NCBI GenBank assembly: GCA_964480565.1
Contig: CAYZSU010000017.1
Location: 1-36,963 of the forward strand
Length of the DNA stretch: 36,963 nt
Source: CAYZSU01 sp964480565
GTDB lineage: Bacteria; UBA10199; 2-02-FULL-44-16; JAAZCA01
Direction of reading: 5' to 3'
Positions within the stretch are counted from its first letter, which is position 1. Every line of letters begins with the position of its first letter. A program made the translations under genes and the position numbers. The notes below the pieces were generated by a model. That model had not been told where the DNA came from. It did no database searches and was given only the letters and a program-made list of their open reading frames with translations. This document shows, piece after piece, positions 33,720 through 36,963 of this stretch.

Positions 33720-34106
33720 CTAATTATCGGTTAATACAGCAGTCAAAGTTGCTAAATAACTACTTAAAAGACATTCTGCCTCATCATCCTCTGATAAAAT
33801 ATATTGTACATTGTAAAGTGCTGCTTTTTGGGATTTTTCCAAGTTAATATGACGAATATTACGTCCCTTATAGAAAATCTCACCTTTTTCTTTATCAAAA
33901 TGAATGGAGGCCACGTCAGAATCTAAAACAAATGTATAGGTAAATCGATTTTTATAAACAGCCAGCATACTATCTGGCCTACGATTTGATTTTGATGACA
34001 CAGCACGTGACTGACCGCCTGCTTTTCGAATAATATCAATGGGAGAATAGTCGCTATATTCAGATGACGTGGATTGTGTATCCAACAATTGAGTTTTCTT
34101 TGTCAT
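33720..34106 (-). CDS. Hypothetical protein
   Basis: A 128-residue protein of unknown function. A Ser/Thr-rich N-terminal 50 residues (TQSTSSEYSDYSPIDIIRKA, then GGQSRAVSSKSNRR) precede a compact segment with alternating strands (RFTYTFVLDSDVASIHFDKE, IFYKGRNIRHINLEKSQK) and an acidic helical end (ILSEDDEAECLLSSYLATLT). There is no signal or membrane helix. It has a strong AGGGGGATTT ribosome site before the ATG, which supports real translation. It is followed 16 bp later by a second unknown gene on the same strand. Confidence 0.65.
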   Translation of the reverse strand: MTKKTQLLDTQSTSSEYSDYSPIDIIRKAGGQSRAVSSKSNRRPDSMLAVYKNRFTYTFVLDSDVASIHFDKEKGEIFYKGRNIRHINLEKSQKAALYNVQYILSEDDEAECLLSSYLATLTAVLTDN

Positions 34107-34430
34107 AAATCCCCCTGATTATGCAAGTTAATCGCATTATCGTGTATGATTGTAGAGTTTTGCAGAATTCATGCCAATCCGACATAATTTAAAAGCGCTA
34201 AGTACTTAATTTTACAATGTTATTTTATTGGAACATTTTTCAGATCACTATCAAATTGGGAAAATATCATCTTTTTGCCCTCAAAGCATCAAAGATTTGA
34301 CATTATACGAACATACTGTTGGACAATTTATATATGAAATAATGCAAAAAAAAACAGTGCCAGGCATGAAGTTCAATATAAATTCTATATCTATTCGATG
34401 TCTGGCACTGATTTTCAGCTGTCATTTTTA
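34107..34430. other. Intergenic region between the response regulator and the unknown pair
   Basis: 324 bases. The right part is the terminator of the regulator gene (34346-34410). The left part must hold the promoter of the unknown gene pair, but I see no convincing -35/-10. The 68-codon plus-strand frame starting at 34228 runs through the terminator and is not a credible gene. Confidence 0.6.
34346..34410 (-). terminator. Intrinsic terminator of the NtrC-type regulator gene
   Basis: On the minus strand CAGTGCCAGACATCG pairs with a 15-nt arm ending CTGGCACTG (two mismatches), followed by nine T. The loop is unusually long (about 26 nt, AT-rich). It lies 20 bp downstream of the stop. Confidence 0.85.
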
Positions 34431-35801
34431 TTAATTTACACTATCTGCATGTATCACACATGGAACATCCAAACCGCGCGTCTGATATTCCTTAATTTTA
34501 TTTCGCAATGTTCGGATACTGATTCCAAGCGTTTGTGCGGCATGAGTTCGATTGCCACCATGCACCTTTAAGGCCTTGATAATTGTAGCTGTTTCTAATG
34601 TATCTAAATTCATGCTATCTGCATTTGAACTAATAGTCTCAACATATACATTTTGCACATGATCCTCACCCAATTCAAGATCAGATGCGTGAATGTCACT
34701 GCATTCACATAACATTGCTACTCTGGTAATTGCATTTTCAAGTTCTCGAATATTACCAGGCCATTCATAGGATTTAATGGCAGAAATCGCATCATTTGAA
34801 AATGACAGCTTTATGTTTGGCTGAAATGCCTGACACTTCTCCAGAAAAAACTTTGCTAAAATCACTGCATCATCCGGCCGCTCACGAAGTGATGGAATAT
34901 GTACAGGAATCACATTTAAACGATAATATAAATCTTCCCGAAAGGATCCCTGCTTCACACATTCCAATAAATCACGATTGGTTGTTGCAGCAACTCTTGC
35001 ATCTACACGAATCACTTTTTGCCCACCTACGCGATAAAACTCACGTTCCTGTAATACACGCAAAAACTTTGATTGCAATGCTAAGCTCATTTCACTGACT
35101 TCATCAAGCAAAATTGTACCACCTGCAGCCATTTCAAATTTACCAATGGTTGTCTGATTTGCCCCTGTATATGCGCCTTTTTCTGCACCAAAAAGCTCTG
35201 CTTCCAGTAAATTTTCTGGAATTGCTGCGCAATTTATTGCAATAAACGGTGCATTTGGATTTGTTCCATGATCACATAAATACCTGGCAACAACCTCCTT
35301 TCCTGTCCCAGACTCCCCACTAATAAGCACAGTTACAGAGCTCGCACTCACACAATGTAAAATACGCGCTAATTTTTTCATCTTACTATTGCTCCGAATA
35401 CTTGGCAGCTGTGTTGGACTAATCGTATCACCGCTTAACTGATGACTGGAAAGCTCACTCATCTGACTTTCCACTTTACGAATCGCGCTGCACAATTCAT
35501 CCGATTGAAATGGTTTTTGAAAATAATCGACAGCCCCCGCATCCAGCACTTTTTTTGCTTGTGCGGCACTTCCTTGAGAGGAAGTTACAATAATTGGAAT
35601 ATTACGATATTTATTGATAAAGTAGTGAATATCATCGCCGATAAATCCAATATCCACGATCATCAATGTAAATGAATCCTGTGAAATATTGTGAAGTAAT
35701 TGCCGCGTTGATGCGAATAATGGTGCATGACCAAGCTTCATTGCAACAGATCCAATGGCTTGTGCTAAACTTTGCTGCGATTCTGCAATCAAGATATTCA
35801 T
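34431..35801 (-). CDS. NtrC-family sigma54-dependent response regulator
   Basis: A 456-residue regulator. The N-terminal receiver domain (about 1-115) has the phosphoacceptor Asp in LMIVDIGF, the Thr/Ser in IIVTSSQG and Lys in YFQKPF. The acidic pocket normally reading DD is AES, so only one acidic residue remains. The AAA+ domain shows GESGTGKE, GAYTGA (the variant of GAFTGA), GGTILLDEVSEMSL and WPGNIRELENA. The C-terminal Fis-type helix-turn-helix is GGNRTHAAQTLGISIRTLRN. No histidine kinase lies beside it. The ATG at 35801 follows GGGGGAG; a GTG one codon earlier is the alternative. It neighbours hcp, which is inference at best for a target. Confidence 0.95.
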   Translation of the reverse strand: MNILIAESQQSLAQAIGSVAMKLGHAPLFASTRQLLHNISQDSFTLMIVDIGFIGDDIHYFINKYRNIPIIVTSSQGSAAQAKKVLDAGAVDYFQKPFQSDELCSAIRKVESQMSELSSHQLSGDTISPTQLPSIRSNSKMKKLARILHCVSASSVTVLISGESGTGKEVVARYLCDHGTNPNAPFIAINCAAIPENLLEAELFGAEKGAYTGANQTTIGKFEMAAGGTILLDEVSEMSLALQSKFLRVLQEREFYRVGGQKVIRVDARVAATTNRDLLECVKQGSFREDLYYRLNVIPVHIPSLRERPDDAVILAKFFLEKCQAFQPNIKLSFSNDAISAIKSYEWPGNIRELENAITRVAMLCECSDIHASDLELGEDHVQNVYVETISSNADSMNLDTLETATIIKALKVHGGNRTHAAQTLGISIRTLRNKIKEYQTRGLDVPCVIHADSVN

Positions 35802-35826
35802 CACTCCCCCATTTTCAACAGTGTAT

Positions 35827-35860
35827 ATTATAATGAATAGTAGGGTCGTATATAAATACG
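35827..35860 (-). promoter_or_regulatory. Possible promoter region of the response regulator
   Basis: A perfect TATAAT (35827-35832, minus strand) lies about 25 bp upstream of the start codon, with no good -35. A small inverted repeat, CGTAT-ATAA-ATACG (35847-35860), sits where the -35 would be, which suggests activator or repressor control. Confidence 0.3.
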
Positions 35861-36012
35861 TTTAATTTCGTATTTTAACTGGTGAAAGCAACCGATGTGT
35901 TTTTTTACCTATCATGAATGTCAAAGCTATTCATAAAATTCATTATTATTCAGCGAGTTAGAGGTCTTCATAACAGGGTATCATTTTATTTTATCAAAAA
36001 AATAATTTCTTT

Positions 36013-36071
36013 AGTCCTTAATACAGAAAATTGACGAATTATTGGCAGATCATTTCAATTCGTATTGGACG
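36013..36071 (+). repeat. Diverged copy E of the dispersed AT-rich repeat
   Basis: The right half, ATTGGCAGATCATTTCAATT then CGTATTGGACGC, parallels ATTGGTCAGCAAATTCAATTCGGTTAC of copy B. The left half is only loosely similar. Confidence 0.35.
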
Positions 36072-36194
36072 CTAATGGTGAGTCATATATTTTTATGTAT
36101 ACACTTTCATTACTACTTCTGTGATTTGTTAAACGCTCATAAAATCAATACGTTTAAACTTATGACTAATCTTTATATGGAACAGCCCCCTTAT

Positions 36195-36237
36195 AAAAAA
36201 ATACAGGCGATCGCATGAGTTTCATGAATCACCTGTA
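36195..36237 (-). terminator. Intrinsic terminator of hcp
   Basis: On the minus strand TACAGGTGATTCATGA pairs with TCATGCGATCGCCTGTA (two mismatches), loop AAAC, followed by ATTTTTTTATAA. It lies about 30 bp after the stop. Confidence 0.88.
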
Positions 36238-36267
36238 CCAGTATGACAATATATAATTAAGTGATGC

Positions 36268-36963
36268 CTATCCCAATATACTGTTTAAATCATCCTGCGA
36301 ATCACCTGTTGGCATAATATTAAATTTCTCAACCAAAATATTTAACATATTTGGAGATACAAATGCAGGCAAGCTGGGTCCTAAGCGTATATTTTTAACA
36401 TTTAAATATAGCAATGATAATAAAATACACACGGCTTTTTGTTCAAACCATGACAATACGATGGATAATGGTAAATCATTGAGCCCCACATCAAAAGCAT
36501 CTGCTAGTGCACCTGCGACTTTAATCGCAGAATAAGCATCATTGCATTGCCCCATATCTAATAAACGTGGAATGCCACCGATATCTCCAAAATCCATTGT
36601 ATTAAATCGATATTTACCACATGCCAGTGTCAGGATCATGCAATCGGATGGTACCTTCTCCGCAAGCTCAGTATAATAATTTCGGCCTGGTTTGGCACCA
36701 TCGCAACCGCCAATTAAGAAAAAATGTCGTATGGCTTTTGATTTCACAGCATCAATGACTTTATCTGCCACGGATAATACTGTATTGTGCCCAAACCCTG
36801 TCATTATTGTTTTTTCATCCGCTGTAGTTGCAAACCCTGTCATATTTTTTGCCTGCTCTATCACTGCGCTAAAATCATGATCCTGAATATGAGATATGCC
36901 TGGCCATGAAACAAGCCCACAGGTATAAATACGATTTTCATACTCGGCTTTTGGCTGCTGAAT
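36268..36963 (-). CDS. hcp: Hydroxylamine reductase / hybrid cluster protein, C-terminal part (5' end outside window)
   Basis: Only the last 231 codons are visible. The frame stays open from an internal GTG at 36864 to the window edge, reading IQQPKAEYENRIYTCGLVSW upstream of it, so that GTG is not the start. Ligands of the hybrid Fe-S-O cluster are present: the Cys of YTCGL, GGCDGAKPGRNYY, LTLACGKYRFN, and Glu/Lys in WFEQKAV. Hcp reduces hydroxylamine in vitro and acts as an NO reductase and nitrosylase in enteric bacteria under nitrosative stress. The N-terminal Cys motif that would tell the class is outside the window. Confidence 0.95.
   Translation of the reverse strand: MQQPKAEYENRIYTCGLVSWPGISHIQDHDFSAVIEQAKNMTGFATTADEKTIMTGFGHNTVLSVADKVIDAVKSKAIRHFFLIGGCDGAKPGRNYYTELAEKVPSDCMILTLACGKYRFNTMDFGDIGGIPRLLDMGQCNDAYSAIKVAGALADAFDVGLNDLPLSIVLSWFEQKAVCILLSLLYLNVKNIRLGPSLPAFVSPNMLNILVEKFNIMPTGDSQDDLNSILG

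Larger units (their letters stand above)
35802..36267. other. Intergenic region between hcp and the response regulator
   Basis: 466 bases with no credible gene. It contains the promoter-like segment of the regulator, a weak copy of the dispersed repeat (36013-36071) and the hcp terminator (36195-36237). The remaining AT-rich sequence shows nothing I can name. Confidence 0.55.

Noticed and set aside
34396..34416. TGGCAC-like sigma54 promoter element
   Set aside because: The GG and GC dinucleotides are 12 instead of 10 bases apart, and the sequence is the arm of a terminator hairpin.
34228..34434. 68-codon plus-strand open frame
   Set aside because: It runs through the full terminator hairpin of the neighbouring gene and has no ribosome site.
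36268..36864. hcp as a complete 198-codon gene starting at GTG 36864
   Set aside because: The frame remains open to the window edge and the upstream codons encode conserved Hcp sequence including a cluster cysteine, so the gene is cut by the window.
1..36963. Mobile elements, CRISPR arrays, toxin-antitoxin or defence systems
   Set aside because: I looked for transposase or integrase motifs, regularly spaced direct repeats and paired small genes on both strands and saw none; the repeats present are irregularly dispersed.

Overview
The window is AT-rich chromosomal DNA from a Gram-negative, rod-shaped bacterium. Evidence for this includes a complete mreBCD-mrdA-rodA cell-shape cluster, an outer-membrane efflux factor and two lipoprotein or periplasmic leaders. 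A Ser/Thr kinase with six PEGA repeats next to an FHA-sigma54 activator, an FmdB-type zinc ribbon, and a short membrane-anchored SurA/PpiD-type chaperone point to a deltaproteobacteria-grade lineage (Myxococcota, Bdellovibrionota or similar). That assignment is inference from gene content, not a search. No transposase, integrase, phage gene or CRISPR array was seen, so this looks like core chromosome.

Left part (1-11152, all on the minus strand, reading right to left): mreB, mreC, mreD, mrdA, rodA, mutL, miaA and a large von Willebrand A / helical-repeat protein of unknown role. The shape cluster is interrupted by intergenic repeats: one follows mreB, one follows rodA, and a 200-bp hairpin-rich island separates mreD from mrdA.

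Centre (11153-17989): a divergent region, then a plus-strand run of PpiD/SurA-N-like chaperone, CCA-adding enzyme, small TPR protein and coaE. A bidirectional terminator follows, shared with a minus-strand tRNA-Gly that encodes no CCA end. Then come pgsA (minus), nadB and yggT (plus).

Signalling block (18000-23791): a 0.7-kb gene-poor stretch with two repeat types, an FmdB-like zinc ribbon, an unknown tail-anchored protein, the PEGA kinase and the FHA-sigma54 activator. The last three look like one operon: sensor kinase in the membrane, phosphothreonine-reading transcription factor downstream.

Copper block (23870-30326, minus): csoR, cusC, cusB, cusA and a small periplasmic YHS/TRASH metal-binding protein. 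A TTGACA promoter has its -10 covered by a perfect TATACCC-N5-GGGTATA operator. The copper-binding residues of CsoR and CusA are all visible, so this is a CsoR-controlled Cu(I)/Ag(I) efflux operon.

Right part (30452-36963): a small lipoprotein, a ComEC DNA channel whose beta-lactamase-like nuclease domain has lost its metal ligands, two unknown proteins, an NtrC-type response regulator, and the C-terminal part of hydroxylamine reductase (hcp), cut by the window edge.

Across the window an AT-rich repeat of about 60-70 bp recurs at least five or six times, several times directly after a stop codon. This and the degenerate ComEC are the most unusual observations.
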